Of a DNA stretch of 64,000 nt, positions 8,799 through 17,914 are shown in pieces. The translations under genes and the position numbers were made by a program. The DNA comes from Aphanothece sacrum FPU1. Lineage in GTDB: Bacteria; Cyanobacteriota; Cyanobacteriia; Cyanobacteriales; Microcystaceae. The notes under the pieces were generated by a model. That model had not been told where the DNA came from. It saw only the letters and a program-made list of their open reading frames with translations, and made no database searches. Where the stretch lies: assembly GCF_003864295.1 (NCBI RefSeq), contig NZ_BDQK01000006.1:1-64000 (forward strand). The letters are read 5' to 3'. Numbering within the stretch: the first letter of the stretch is position 1; each line of letters opens with the position of its first letter.

Positions 8799-11700
8799 CT
8801 AGGCAATCACAACGATGTCAGCATTAGTAATGCCTAACCCCGTATTTAAAGTAGCGATCTCGATAGAGCTTTGTGAACCTGTTCCATCGGAATCAAACAG
8901 AAGAAAACCATTTTGGGAATTATAGATAAAACGATGATTAGGAGTTGTCGCTGCTGTCCCTCGGATAAACGCAGTGGGGGAAAGTGTACCAATCGTTAGA
9001 GTTTCACTAAAGCCAGCACGAGACACTTGGATTGTGTCATCCGCAACGGAAAAATCCGTAATCCGAGCCTTGCCATCAGTAAGGGAATTAAAGACAAAGA
9101 GATCGCTACCAAGTCCCCCAGAAAGGGTGTCATTGCCTTCTCCTCCATAGATTATGTCATTATTATTGCCTCCATAGATTAAATCATCGCCTTTTCCACC
9201 GTCAAGAGTTTTATCACCATAGAATCCCCCATAAAGCTTATCATTGCCTTCTCCTCCATAAAGGGTATCATTGCCTTCTATTCCATAAAGGGTATCATTG
9301 CCTTCTTCTCCATAAAGGGTATCATTGCCTTCTCCTCCATAAAGGGTATCATTGCCTTTTCCTCCATAAAGGGTATTATTACCTTCTATTCCATAAAGGG
9401 TATCATTGCCTTCTTCTCCATAAAGGGTATCATTGCCTTCTCCTCCATAAAGAGCATCATTGCCACCTTTACCATATAAAATGTTATTTCCGTCTTTGCC
9501 AAAGAGAGAGTCATCGTCGTCTCCCCCAATAATAACAGTGACTTTGGGATCGTCATTTGTAATGGTGACGATGGCGGTTTTCTGTGTGCCTAATGTTACC
9601 CCTCCCGTTGGGTTAGATAGAGTTAAATTAAGGGTTTCGTCGGGTTCATAAACCGTGTCATTATTGATGGGAATAGTAACAGTTTTGCTCGTTTCTTTGT
9701 CGGCGAAGTTGACAGTAATAGGAGTATTAGTGTAGTCCGTTGATGAGAGTGCTGTCCCATCTGTTGGAGTCACTTTTACACTGACAGCACCATCACTTCC
9801 TCCTGTACGGTTAAGAGTGATAACTGTAACCGGTGTACCGTTTTCATTGAGAGTATAGTTAGCCGCACTAAAAGTAATGACACCGGGTTTAGCATCATTA
9901 TCTTTAATGGTAACAACGGCGGTTTTTTGTGTGCCTAATGTTGCCCCACCTGTTGGGTTAGATAGAGTTAAATTCAGGGTTTCATCGGGTTCATAAACCG
10001 TGTCATTGTTGAGGGGGATAGTAACCGTTTTGCTCGTTTCTTTGTGAGCGAAGTTGACAGTAATAGGAGTATTAGTGTAGTCCGTTGGGGAAGTGGCTGT
10101 ACCGTTAGTAGGAGTCACTTTTACACTGACAGTACCATCACTACCTCCTGTACGGGTAAGGGTTATAGCAGTGACCGGTATGCCATTTTCATTAATAGTA
10201 TAGTTAGCCGCACTAAAAGTAATGACACCGGGTTTAGCATCATTATCTTTAATGGTAACAACGGCGGTTTTTTGTGTGCCTAACGTTACCCCACCTGTTG
10301 GGTTAGATAGAGTTAAATTCAGGGTTTCATCGGGTTCATAAACCGTGTCATTGTTGAGGGGGATAGTAACAGTTTTACTGGTTTCTTTGTCGGCAAAGTT
10401 GACAGTAATAGGAGTATTATTGTAGTCTGCGGATGAGATGGCTGTTCCATTAGTAGGAGTCACTTTAACACTAACAGCACCATCACTACCTCCTGTACGG
10501 GTAAGGGTTATAGCAGTGACGGGTGTACCGTTTTCATTGATGGCATAGTTAGCCGTACTAAAAGCGATCGCACCCGGATTTAAAACTTCAACGGTTACTG
10601 TAGCTTTTTTGCTATCAGTTCCATTACTCAGGGTATAAGTGAAGGTATCTGTGCCACTAAATCCTGTTAGGGGAGTGTATATTAATGTATCGTCATTGGG
10701 ATTATTAGCAGTGCCGTTATTATTTTTGCTAATTGTCCCACCTTTATTAGATTTGCTATCAAAAGTTTTGATAATTATGCTTTCTTCATCAATATCACTA
10801 TCATTTTCTAGGACTGAGATAGTGACAGATTGGTTTTTGATTGTTGTTGCTGTATCATTGTTAGCAGTGGGAGGAGTATTTTTAATTAAGCCAAAAGTTT
10901 TCAAAAGAACGTTCTTTGAAAAATCATTAATTCGTTCAATAAATCCTGTACCGGCTTCTGTTGTTCCAAAGAAATCAAGAATTGTCAAGTCTTCATTGGC
11001 GTTAAATATCTTATTTTGATTGAGGTCAATTATGAGCGATAAACCCTCTTTTTTCAGGTTAGATGGAATTAAGTTAAGGTTAGCAATGGTTAATAAGTCT
11101 GTGCCGCCACTATCAGAAATTTGGCTTCCACCAGTGGTTTTTGCATTTATTAAATAAATGTCATTTCCTAACCCTCCTTGTAAGGTATTAGCGCCACTAT
11201 CATCAATTAAGCTATCGTCTCCCGCATCTCCAAACAAGGAATCATTACCAAGACCACCGATAATAAAATCATCGCCTTCCCCCCCATAAATCTTATCGTT
11301 GCCTTGTTCACCTTCTAATAAATCATTTCCTGAACCTCCTTTAATGGTGTCATTCCCACCACCACCAGCAATTACAACAGGAGTTGTTCCCGTAGTGCTT
11401 AGATTGTCATTGCCATCATTACTCTTGACGATTTCGACTTGTAGTTGGTTCAAATTAAGCTTAATATTGCTTTTGCTTTCTAGAATTAGGGTATCTGTGC
11501 CTGAACCGCCTTTAATGTTGCTAAGAATATCGCTGCTGTCTATGGTTAAAACATCATCTCCTTTACCTGCGTTGATAGCATCAATTCCCAAGCCTCCAGT
11601 TAGGATATCATCTCCATCAGAACCAGTTAAGGTATCATTCCCCTCGCCACCACTGAGGACAGCACTTTTTGTACTCTTGGGAAGTATACTTAAGGTGTCA

Positions 11701-14700
11701 TTGGCGTTGCCTCCTGTTACAGAATAGGTAACGGAGGGATCTATGGTTAAATTTAAGGGTTTATTGGAATCATCTGCAAAGATAATATCGGGTTTGTTTT
11801 CGTAGTTGAATTTTGTAGTCCCGTCTCCTGGTTGTTCGATGACAATACCATTGGGGTTATAGGCAAATTGAACATCGTGGAGTTTGGCAGTAGAACGAAT
11901 GGGAAAACCTAAACGGGTAAAGGAAGCTGAGGCAGTAATTTGATTACCGGCGATGGTGTCATTATTTGTTTGAGGAAGAGTAGAAATGGAATTGATTCCG
12001 AAACGGTATAAGGCAGCAAGTTCACCGAGTTCGACCTGTGCATTGAGATTGCTATCTACCCAGATACGCAGTTCATAAAATAGAGGATCTTTGGCATCAA
12101 TAATGTTATCGTGATTGCTGTCGAGGGTGGCAAGTTGGGTAACATTATTTTGAGAAGAAAGAGAGAAAAATTCGTTAAGGGTGGTTATATAACCGTCTTG
12201 GTTAACATCGCGTACTAGGAAACCATCGCTAGGTGCTACCCATCCCATTTGTTCAAAATAACCGTCTTTGTCGATGTCAAATTGGGTAAGAGAGTCGCTT
12301 GCACTGATGAGGCGAAGTCCATCTCCAGTTAAGTCGAAAACGGCTAATTTATAGGGACTGAGGGTATATTGACTGGGTAATTGAGTTGTATCGGGACTGT
12401 ATTCGCTTTGTCCAATAAGGGGGACTAATTTAATGGAATTGTCAGCAGAGAGGTTGACAGAGTATTCGCTACCATCAGTAAAACGGAAGGTTTCAATTTG
12501 ACTTTCAGGAGTAAATTGATTTTGTATGGTCAGGGTTTGGTTATTAAGGGTGATAATTAAGTTGTTATCTTGGCGCTTGAAGGTTAACTTGTCTGGGGTA
12601 ATGTTTTGTCCGAATTGAAGGATATCAATGCCGCCATCACGAGTTATTCCTTGATAATTGTTTATATCGAGGATGGTTTTGTTTCCGTCTCCAAGGTTAT
12701 AGGTGTAAGTATTGTTATAATTTGGGTCATTTATTTGCTCACTACCATCTTTAGATAGCCAAACATTGGTGTAATCATTATTAACAAAATGAATTAAATC
12801 TGTCTTACCATCTCCATTAAAATCTCCAGTCTTGAAGTTGTAATTATTGCTAGAGACTCCATATCCTGTATTGGGAAAAGGAGATTTAATCTCGAAGGTT
12901 CCATCTCCATTAGATAGCCAAACATTGGTGTAATCATTATTAACAAAATGAATTAAATCTGTCTTACCATCTCCATTAAAATCTCCAGTCTTGAAGTTGT
13001 AATTATTGCTAGAGACTCCATATCCTGTATTGGGAAAAGGAGATTTAATCTCGAAGGTTCCATCTCCATTAGATAGCCAAACATGGATGTAATTATTATT
13101 AACAAAATGAATTAAATCCGTTTTTCCATCCCCATTAAAATCTCCGGTCTGATAATTGTAGTTATTGCTAGAGACTCCATATCCTGTATTGGGAAAAGGA
13201 GATTTAATCTCGAAGGTTCCATCTCCATTAGATAGCCAAACATGGATGTAATTATTATTAACAAAATGAATTAAATCCGTTTTCCCATCCCCATTAAAAT
13301 CTCCAGTCTTGAAGTTATAGTTATTGGCATCGAGTCTATATCCAGTATTGGGAAAAGGAGATTTAATATTGAAAGTTCCATCCCCATTAGATAGCCAAAC
13401 ATGGATGTAATTATTATTAACAAAATGAATTAAATCCGTTTTCCCATCCCCATTAAAATCTCCAGTCTTGAAGTTATAGTTATTGGCATCGAGTCTATAT
13501 CCAGTATTGGGAAAAGGAGATTTAATATTGAAAGTTCCATCCCCATTAGATAGCCAAACATGGATGTAATTATTATTAACAAAATGAATTAAATCGGTTT
13601 TACCATCTCCATTGAAATCCCCTGAATGATAGTTATAGTTATTGGCATTGACTCCATATCCGGTATTGGGGAAAGGAGATTTAATATTGAAAGTTCCATC
13701 CCCATTAGATAGCCAAACATGAGCGTAATCATTATTAACAAAATGAATTAAATCGGTTTTACCATCTCCATTGAAATCCCCTGAATGATAGTTATAGTTA
13801 TTGGCATTGACTCCATATCCGGTATTGGGGAAAGGAGATTTAATCTCGAACATTTCTTGTTTTTGAAAAGTATCCGAAAGTTGAGGTGTATCTAACTTTA
13901 ATTGTGCGGCTCTTACTTGTGTTTCTAGCCAATTAGCGACTTGTTGTGCTTCTAAGGTGATTGAACCATCTTGATGAACGACAGGTTTAAAAAGACTGCC
14001 ATCAGCAAATCTAATGGTTTGATTTTGTTTGACAAGTTGATTATTAATAATAAAATCATCATCAAAAAACTGATCGTCTTTATCTTCAGGTAATTGTGGT
14101 ACTTTATCGGGATGTTGTCGCAAGTCTAAAATACTTTTATCTGCCAATTGAATTGCGTTATCATCTAAATATTTAATGGTAGCTAGATAAAGCACTGGAT
14201 TGTCTTTATAAACACCATATTCTCTAGCAACTTCTAAATCTTTTCCTAACACTTCAACCCTTGTCGCATCAGTAGTTAATAAAGCACGTTTTAAATAGAG
14301 GTCGCCTCCTTCAATTTGGAAAGTTTTAACTTGACGTAATATGCCAAAATTAAGCGCACCTTCAGCCGTTTTTGTTTTTTCAGGATCTCTTCTTTCTCCT
14401 TCTAAATGAAAATGATATTTTTTATAATGACCATATCCACCACCTTTGGCATAAATTAACTCTCCTCCAATCTCTAATATAAGACTATTAAGAGCAGTTT
14501 GTGCTGTTTCGGACATCTGTTTGGCTAAATTATAAAAATCTTGAGGGAGTTTATTATCAAGAGGAGAAACTTTAAATAAACCTGTTTGATAGTCAGGGTA
14601 AATGTAACCAATTGCTTGTGGAGGATCATCATCCCCGAATATTCCGCCGAGAATATTACCAATAAGTTTACCAATTCCTGCCCCAATTGCTGACCCAATA

Positions 14701-16235
14701 GGTCCTCCGATAGATCCAATTATTCCGCCAACTGTTGCGCCAATAGTCCCACCTATTGCAGCACCTTCAACGCTGTAATTTTCACTTAAAACATTCCATC
14801 TAATTAATCCATCATAGAGTTCAGTGGCGGCGTAAGATGCTATGATATTGTATCCAGCGTTTTGAAGTGTATTTCCAAATGTTTCAAGACTTAAATCAGC
14901 ACCAACAATAGTGTCAGTTGGTTTTCCAAGAGCATCAATAGCAAATTTAGGTGGCGCACCAAATAACTTAGCGGCAACAATTGGACTATAAACCTCAGCA
15001 ACAACATTTTGTATTAAATAAAGACTGGTAGTATTAACAACTGCGCTAACTGCTTGCTGAACAAGTGGCTCTTCTATACCAAATCTCTTAATAATATTCT
15101 CTGCTAATCTTGAAGTTTCGAGGGAAATTCCATTACCAATAAAACTTGCAGGCAGTCGTGTATATAATGCAGATAAAGATAGAGATTCGGGACGATAAAG
15201 TTCATAGTCAATAGCATCTCCTACCCAACCGCCAACTGTCTCGCCTAACGACTTTGCTATAAGCTGACTGGCAAACTTATCATCAGCATAATATGAAGCA
15301 ATTTGTGAACCCAGAGAAGCACCAAGAAAACCCTCATCCGTTACAGTTCGATAGGCAGATAATGACTCGTTATGAACCCGATAATCTCCTGCTACATAAG
15401 TATGTAATCCTTCAACAGTGATGTTGTAAACAGTATGCTTTCCAGGGACAGATTTAACACCAGGATGGGGAATGAGTTTGCCAGTAACTCCTACTAAATA
15501 CCCGTTTACATCTACTTCACTAATTGACTGAAAACTGCCATCGAGTAATAAAAATTGATGTCCTGGTGTTACTTTAATATTGCCTAGTTGAATGACTTCT
15601 TGATTGGGTTTTATTGAAGTGGCAATTACTCTACAGGGTTGCAATTCTCCTAACCCTTCAAATGCCATGACTTGATCACCTATTTCAATTTTAGCGATGG
15701 GTTTGTAAGTGCCGTCTGACATTAAGATTGGGGTTTCGGCGGTGAAGCAGTATTTAGTTAAAATAGTTTTCTGATATACTAAATTATCCCACCATTCTTG
15801 CGGATTAATTGATTCTCCTGCGGAAATTCTTCGGCGATCTTTTATTTGATAGTGAACGTGGTGATCATCGGCTCCAGTTTTCCCCATCGTTCCAATGGGA
15901 TCACCTGAATTTATCTTTTTACCTTCTTTAACATTTATAGTATGTAGATGTAGAATTTCATGCTCAATATTATTTTCATCCGTTATGCTTACAAAACCAG
16001 ATTTGTCATTAGTAGATTTTACTGTTCCTGCTACGGGGGAATATACAGTTGGATGTTCTAAGTTGATTCCATTTTGTCCAACGTTTTGATAATTAAAGTC
16101 AATGCCACGATGCTTTGACCCATCACTACGAATACTACCGAAATGGCCCTTGGGTTTAGTTATGTTGGGTACATTCCCGTCTTTAGCGGGAAGAATTATA
16201 TTCATAACATCGTTAAACGTTAAATTCTGATTCAT
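8799..16235 (-). CDS. Giant secreted protein: M23 peptidase, Hint, glycine zipper, FG-GAP, RTX, Calx-beta
   Basis: A 2478-residue protein. Order by residue: M23/LytM-like endopeptidase (30-135) with zinc pattern H42-x3-D46 and H126-x-H128 plus H96/H98; Hint (intein-like) domain from C163 to H288-N289 with TxxH at 223-226; a helical region; a glycine zipper (491-534, IGGTIGATVGGIIG); seven 53-residue FG-GAP/VCBS repeats (about 795-1165) with DFNGDGKTDL calcium loops; an RTX-associated segment; EF-hand-like Dx(D/N)xDG loops (about 1295-1420); RTX nonapeptides (about 1505-1690); a cadherin-like Ig domain (1785-1880); three Calx-beta repeats (1882-2230); a second RTX array (2233-2385); and a C-terminal region (SDLFVFNSL, DSDGTG, NADIVVIA) typical of type I secretion signals. 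No signal peptide. Likely exported by a type I system encoded elsewhere and acting outside the cell. Whether it is an adhesin, a toxin or a wall enzyme is open. Confidence 0.85.
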   Translation of the reverse strand: MNQNLTFNDVMNIILPAKDGNVPNITKPKGHFGSIRSDGSKHRGIDFNYQNVGQNGINLEHPTVYSPVAGTVKSTNDKSGFVSITDENNIEHEILHLHTINVKEGKKINSGDPIGTMGKTGADDHHVHYQIKDRRRISAGESINPQEWWDNLVYQKTILTKYCFTAETPILMSDGTYKPIAKIEIGDQVMAFEGLGELQPCRVIATSIKPNQEVIQLGNIKVTPGHQFLLLDGSFQSISEVDVNGYLVGVTGKLIPHPGVKSVPGKHTVYNITVEGLHTYVAGDYRVHNESLSAYRTVTDEGFLGASLGSQIASYYADDKFASQLIAKSLGETVGGWVGDAIDYELYRPESLSLSALYTRLPASFIGNGISLETSRLAENIIKRFGIEEPLVQQAVSAVVNTTSLYLIQNVVAEVYSPIVAAKLFGAPPKFAIDALGKPTDTIVGADLSLETFGNTLQNAGYNIIASYAATELYDGLIRWNVLSENYSVEGAAIGGTIGATVGGIIGSIGGPIGSAIGAGIGKLIGNILGGIFGDDDPPQAIGYIYPDYQTGLFKVSPLDNKLPQDFYNLAKQMSETAQTALNSLILEIGGELIYAKGGGYGHYKKYHFHLEGERRDPEKTKTAEGALNFGILRQVKTFQIEGGDLYLKRALLTTDATRVEVLGKDLEVAREYGVYKDNPVLYLATIKYLDDNAIQLADKSILDLRQHPDKVPQLPEDKDDQFFDDDFIINNQLVKQNQTIRFADGSLFKPVVHQDGSITLEAQQVANWLETQVRAAQLKLDTPQLSDTFQKQEMFEIKSPFPNTGYGVNANNYNYHSGDFNGDGKTDLIHFVNNDYAHVWLSNGDGTFNIKSPFPNTGYGVNANNYNYHSGDFNGDGKTDLIHFVNNNYIHVWLSNGDGTFNIKSPFPNTGYRLDANNYNFKTGDFNGDGKTDLIHFVNNNYIHVWLSNGDGTFNIKSPFPNTGYRLDANNYNFKTGDFNGDGKTDLIHFVNNNYIHVWLSNGDGTFEIKSPFPNTGYGVSSNNYNYQTGDFNGDGKTDLIHFVNNNYIHVWLSNGDGTFEIKSPFPNTGYGVSSNNYNFKTGDFNGDGKTDLIHFVNNDYTNVWLSNGDGTFEIKSPFPNTGYGVSSNNYNFKTGDFNGDGKTDLIHFVNNDYTNVWLSKDGSEQINDPNYNNTYTYNLGDGNKTILDINNYQGITRDGGIDILQFGQNITPDKLTFKRQDNNLIITLNNQTLTIQNQFTPESQIETFRFTDGSEYSVNLSADNSIKLVPLIGQSEYSPDTTQLPSQYTLSPYKLAVFDLTGDGLRLISASDSLTQFDIDKDGYFEQMGWVAPSDGFLVRDVNQDGYITTLNEFFSLSSQNNVTQLATLDSNHDNIIDAKDPLFYELRIWVDSNLNAQVELGELAALYRFGINSISTLPQTNNDTIAGNQITASASFTRLGFPIRSTAKLHDVQFAYNPNGIVIEQPGDGTTKFNYENKPDIIFADDSNKPLNLTIDPSVTYSVTGGNANDTLSILPKSTKSAVLSGGEGNDTLTGSDGDDILTGGLGIDAINAGKGDDVLTIDSSDILSNIKGGSGTDTLILESKSNIKLNLNQLQVEIVKSNDGNDNLSTTGTTPVVIAGGGGNDTIKGGSGNDLLEGEQGNDKIYGGEGDDFIIGGLGNDSLFGDAGDDSLIDDSGANTLQGGLGNDIYLINAKTTGGSQISDSGGTDLLTIANLNLIPSNLKKEGLSLIIDLNQNKIFNANEDLTILDFFGTTEAGTGFIERINDFSKNVLLKTFGLIKNTPPTANNDTATTIKNQSVTISVLENDSDIDEESIIIKTFDSKSNKGGTISKNNNGTANNPNDDTLIYTPLTGFSGTDTFTYTLSNGTDSKKATVTVEVLNPGAIAFSTANYAINENGTPVTAITLTRTGGSDGAVSVKVTPTNGTAISSADYNNTPITVNFADKETSKTVTIPLNNDTVYEPDETLNLTLSNPTGGVTLGTQKTAVVTIKDNDAKPGVITFSAANYTINENGIPVTAITLTRTGGSDGTVSVKVTPTNGTATSPTDYTNTPITVNFAHKETSKTVTIPLNNDTVYEPDETLNLTLSNPTGGATLGTQKTAVVTIKDNDAKPGVITFSAANYTLNENGTPVTVITLNRTGGSDGAVSVKVTPTDGTALSSTDYTNTPITVNFADKETSKTVTIPINNDTVYEPDETLNLTLSNPTGGVTLGTQKTAIVTITNDDPKVTVIIGGDDDDSLFGKDGNNILYGKGGNDALYGGEGNDTLYGEEGNDTLYGIEGNNTLYGGKGNDTLYGGEGNDTLYGEEGNDTLYGIEGNDTLYGGEGNDKLYGGFYGDKTLDGGKGDDLIYGGNNNDIIYGGEGNDTLSGGLGSDLFVFNSLTDGKARITDFSVADDTIQVSRAGFSETLTIGTLSPTAFIRGTAATTPNHRFIYNSQNGFLLFDSDGTGSQSSIEIATLNTGLGITNADIVVIA
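9100..9540 (-). repeat. 27-bp RTX-encoding tandem repeats
   Basis: On the plus strand, near-identical 27-bp units (ccttctcctccataaagggtat type) encode the nonapeptides GGEGNDTLY. The longest nearly exact run is about 9240-9450. Part of the giant protein gene. Confidence 0.9.
9545..10590 (-). repeat. Three tandem Calx-beta repeats, about 348 bp each
   Basis: The segment encoding NENGTPVTAITLTRTGG through VTIKDNDAK recurs three times at about 348-bp spacing with high DNA identity, which indicates recent duplication or gene conversion within the giant gene. Confidence 0.85.
12745..13858 (-). repeat. Seven 159-bp FG-GAP-encoding tandem repeats
   Basis: The marker ttgggaaaaggagattta recurs at exactly 159-bp steps. 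Neighbouring units differ at only a few positions, for example AHVWLS, IHVWLS and TNVWLS variants. Each unit encodes a 53-residue FG-GAP/VCBS module. The array is likely unstable in length. Confidence 0.95.
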
Positions 16236-16487
16236 CTTCTTTCCAATACTAAATTTTTGCAGTAAAAGTTACTATCTGTGTCTGGAATAATTAATCGTGA
16301 GCGATAAGCAACAAGTAAAACAGTTGCCTTCAAGATTTTTTAGGCGATCGCTTCCTTTCAAAACTTAACTCTTTAAGGACTGATTAAGACGTGAAAAAGA
16401 TTGATTGTAAATGCGATCGCCTTCTCCTTATCTAGTTTTGCTGCAGACAATGGGGTTAACCATTTAGTTTAGGCTGGACTTAAGTTA

Positions 16488-16566
16488 AACTTAACAACTT
16501 AACAACTTAACAACTTAACAACTTAACAACTTAACAACTTAACAACTTAACAACTTAACAACTTAA
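16488..16566. repeat. 8-bp tandem repeat AACTTAAC, nearly ten copies
   Basis: A perfect run of the 8-mer AACTTAAC over about 78 bases, flanked by related gttaaacttaa sequence. It has no coding potential. It marks the boundary between the divergently oriented giant gene and the toxin-antitoxin genes. Confidence 0.95.
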
Positions 16567-16689
16567 GTCTATAATAGAAGTTATAGGTGTGTCAATCCCC
16601 TGTTACAAAACTTAACAAACTAAGTAAAAAGCATACTTTTGATCTATGTTTTTTAAGGAAAGAAGCAACTTAAGGCAATTTATTTTGCT

Positions 16690-16711
16690 TTGTTATAATT
16701 TGTTATAATGG
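16690..16711 (+). promoter_or_regulatory. Tandem TTGTTATAAT boxes, candidate promoter/operator of the VapBC operon
   Basis: Two direct copies of tttgttataat lie about 30-45 bases before the ATG at 16739. Each contains a perfect TATAAT. AbrB/VapB antitoxins usually repress their own promoters, so paired boxes here fit autoregulation; this is inference. Confidence 0.4.
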
Positions 16712-16738
16712 GGTAAATTAACAAGTTAATCTGAAAAA

Positions 16739-17161
16739 ATGGAAAATATTACCATTCAAGTCGATCCTGAAATTGCCCAAGCTTATCGGGATGCTGATCC
16801 CGAACAACAGCAAAAAATATCAATCTTTTTAAATGCAATGCTCAAAAAAGCAGTCAATAAAAAACCATTTCTAGAAATTATGCAGGAAGCAAGTAAGCCA
16901 GCAATTACTAATAGAATGACCCTAGAAATTATTGAGTCATTCTTTACCTCTGGACAAATTCCTATTCCTCCAGAGATTAAAGAAAAATTGGGACTATACC
17001 CAAGTATGGAAATGTACCTTGAAATTATAGGTAATCTTATTCAACTGCGTAAGGAATCTACTCCTAGTCGGGGAACTCAATTAATAGCTGCTATGCGAGG
17101 GAAAACTACCAGTAACCTAAGCACTGACACAATTATGCAAATGACTCGTGATAGCGAATGA
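16739..17161 (+). CDS. AbrB-type antitoxin with an N-terminal extension
   Basis: A 140-residue protein that joins two parts. Residues 1-70 (ITIQVDPEIAQAYRDADPEQ, then FLEIMQEASKPAITNRMTLE) resemble a small helical protein that usually occurs alone in cyanobacteria. Residues 78-125 (SGQIPIPPEIKEKLGLYPSM, NLIQLRKE, LIAAMRGK) are the swapped-hairpin AbrB/VapB DNA-binding fold. The stop overlaps the start of the PIN gene by four bases (ATGA), so it is the antitoxin of that toxin and likely represses the operon. Confidence 0.8.
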   Translation: MENITIQVDPEIAQAYRDADPEQQQKISIFLNAMLKKAVNKKPFLEIMQEASKPAITNRMTLEIIESFFTSGQIPIPPEIKEKLGLYPSMEMYLEIIGNLIQLRKESTPSRGTQLIAAMRGKTTSNLSTDTIMQMTRDSE

Positions 17162-17562
17162 GTAGCGTTTTAGTCGATAGCAATGTGATTCTCGACGTAC
17201 TCACTGAAGATCCTCAATGGTTTGAGTGGTCTGCTCAAATGATAGCAACTTATGCCGACCAAGGAGAATTGGTTATAAATCCGATTATTTATGCTGAGGT
17301 TTCTATTGGATTTAATCAAATTGAAGAGCTAGAAACTTATCTTCCTTCTGACTTTTTTCGTCAAGATCCCTTGCCCTATGAAGCAGCTTTTCTTGCTGGA
17401 AAAAGTTTTCTAGAATACCGTCGTCGTGGTGGACAAAAACGCTCTCCTTTACCAGATTTCTATATTGGTGCCCATGCCATTGTTATAAAAATACCGTTGT
17501 TGACTAGAGATACCAATCGCTATCGTACCTATTTTCCAAAGCTCCAACTCATTACCCCCTAA
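17158..17562 (+). CDS. vapC: PIN-domain ribonuclease toxin
   Basis: A 134-residue PIN protein. Acidic residues sit where the metal site requires them: VLVDSNVILD (D7), YAEVSIG (E46 region), and PLPDFYIGAHA (D100), with LLTRDTNRY near 119. VapC toxins cleave tRNA or rRNA until bound by the antitoxin. The ATGA overlap with the AbrB-type gene shows translational coupling. Unlike the second PIN gene downstream it is intact. Confidence 0.88.
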   Translation: MSSVLVDSNVILDVLTEDPQWFEWSAQMIATYADQGELVINPIIYAEVSIGFNQIEELETYLPSDFFRQDPLPYEAAFLAGKSFLEYRRRGGQKRSPLPDFYIGAHAIVIKIPLLTRDTNRYRTYFPKLQLITP

Positions 17563-17695
17563 CATTAGTTTGTGATGTAGTATTATGTTGAATATTTAGG
17601 GTTGATAAATGCGAATACACTCGCTTTTCCAAAAACTTCCTTAAAATTTTATTACCGTTAATTTACAGTTAATTTAGAATAGGCAGAATATAAGG

Positions 17696-17914
17696 ATGAC
17701 AAAGTTAGATATAGAGCAAGTTAAATCTAATTTCTCACAACTGCTAGATTTAGCCATAGAAGGAGAAGAAATCATCATTACCCAAGATGATAAACCCGTT
17801 GCACAAATCTCACCTATTAAACGAGCCTTAAAACGGGGAAGTGCTAAAGGCAAAGTGTTGATGTCACCAGATTTTGATGAACCTCTCGAATATTTTCAAG
17901 AATACACAGAATGA
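17696..17914 (+). CDS. Phd/YefM family antitoxin
   Basis: A 72-residue protein with the full Phd pattern: DIEQVKSNFSQLLDLAIEGE, EIIITQDDKPVAQISPI, then a basic linker and a short acidic tail DEPLEYFQEYTE that would wrap the toxin. It overlaps the next PIN gene by four bases (ATGA). Since that toxin is interrupted, this antitoxin may now be an orphan that could still silence related PIN toxins. Confidence 0.88.
   Translation: MTKLDIEQVKSNFSQLLDLAIEGEEIIITQDDKPVAQISPIKRALKRGSAKGKVLMSPDFDEPLEYFQEYTE

Larger units (their letters stand above)
16236..16738. other. Intergenic region between the giant gene and the AbrB-VapC module
   Basis: No gene of useful length is seen. It holds two GCGATCGC-type sites, an 8-bp tandem repeat (16488-16566) and, near 16690-16710, two direct TTGTTATAAT boxes that could be the promoter and self-operator of the downstream antitoxin operon. 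Confidence 0.7.

Noticed and set aside
8471-8806. A 111-residue gene with a methyltransferase motif
   Set aside because: The frame joins a methyltransferase fragment to a dispersed repeat and so is not a real protein; listed as pseudogene and repeat instead.
9240-9450. Regular 27-bp repeats that could suggest a CRISPR array
   Set aside because: They encode RTX nonapeptides in frame and have no unique spacers.
9460-11727. Plus-strand frames of 63-142 codons inside the giant gene
   Set aside because: They are antisense shadows of RTX and Calx-beta repeats, which keep long frames open on the other strand.
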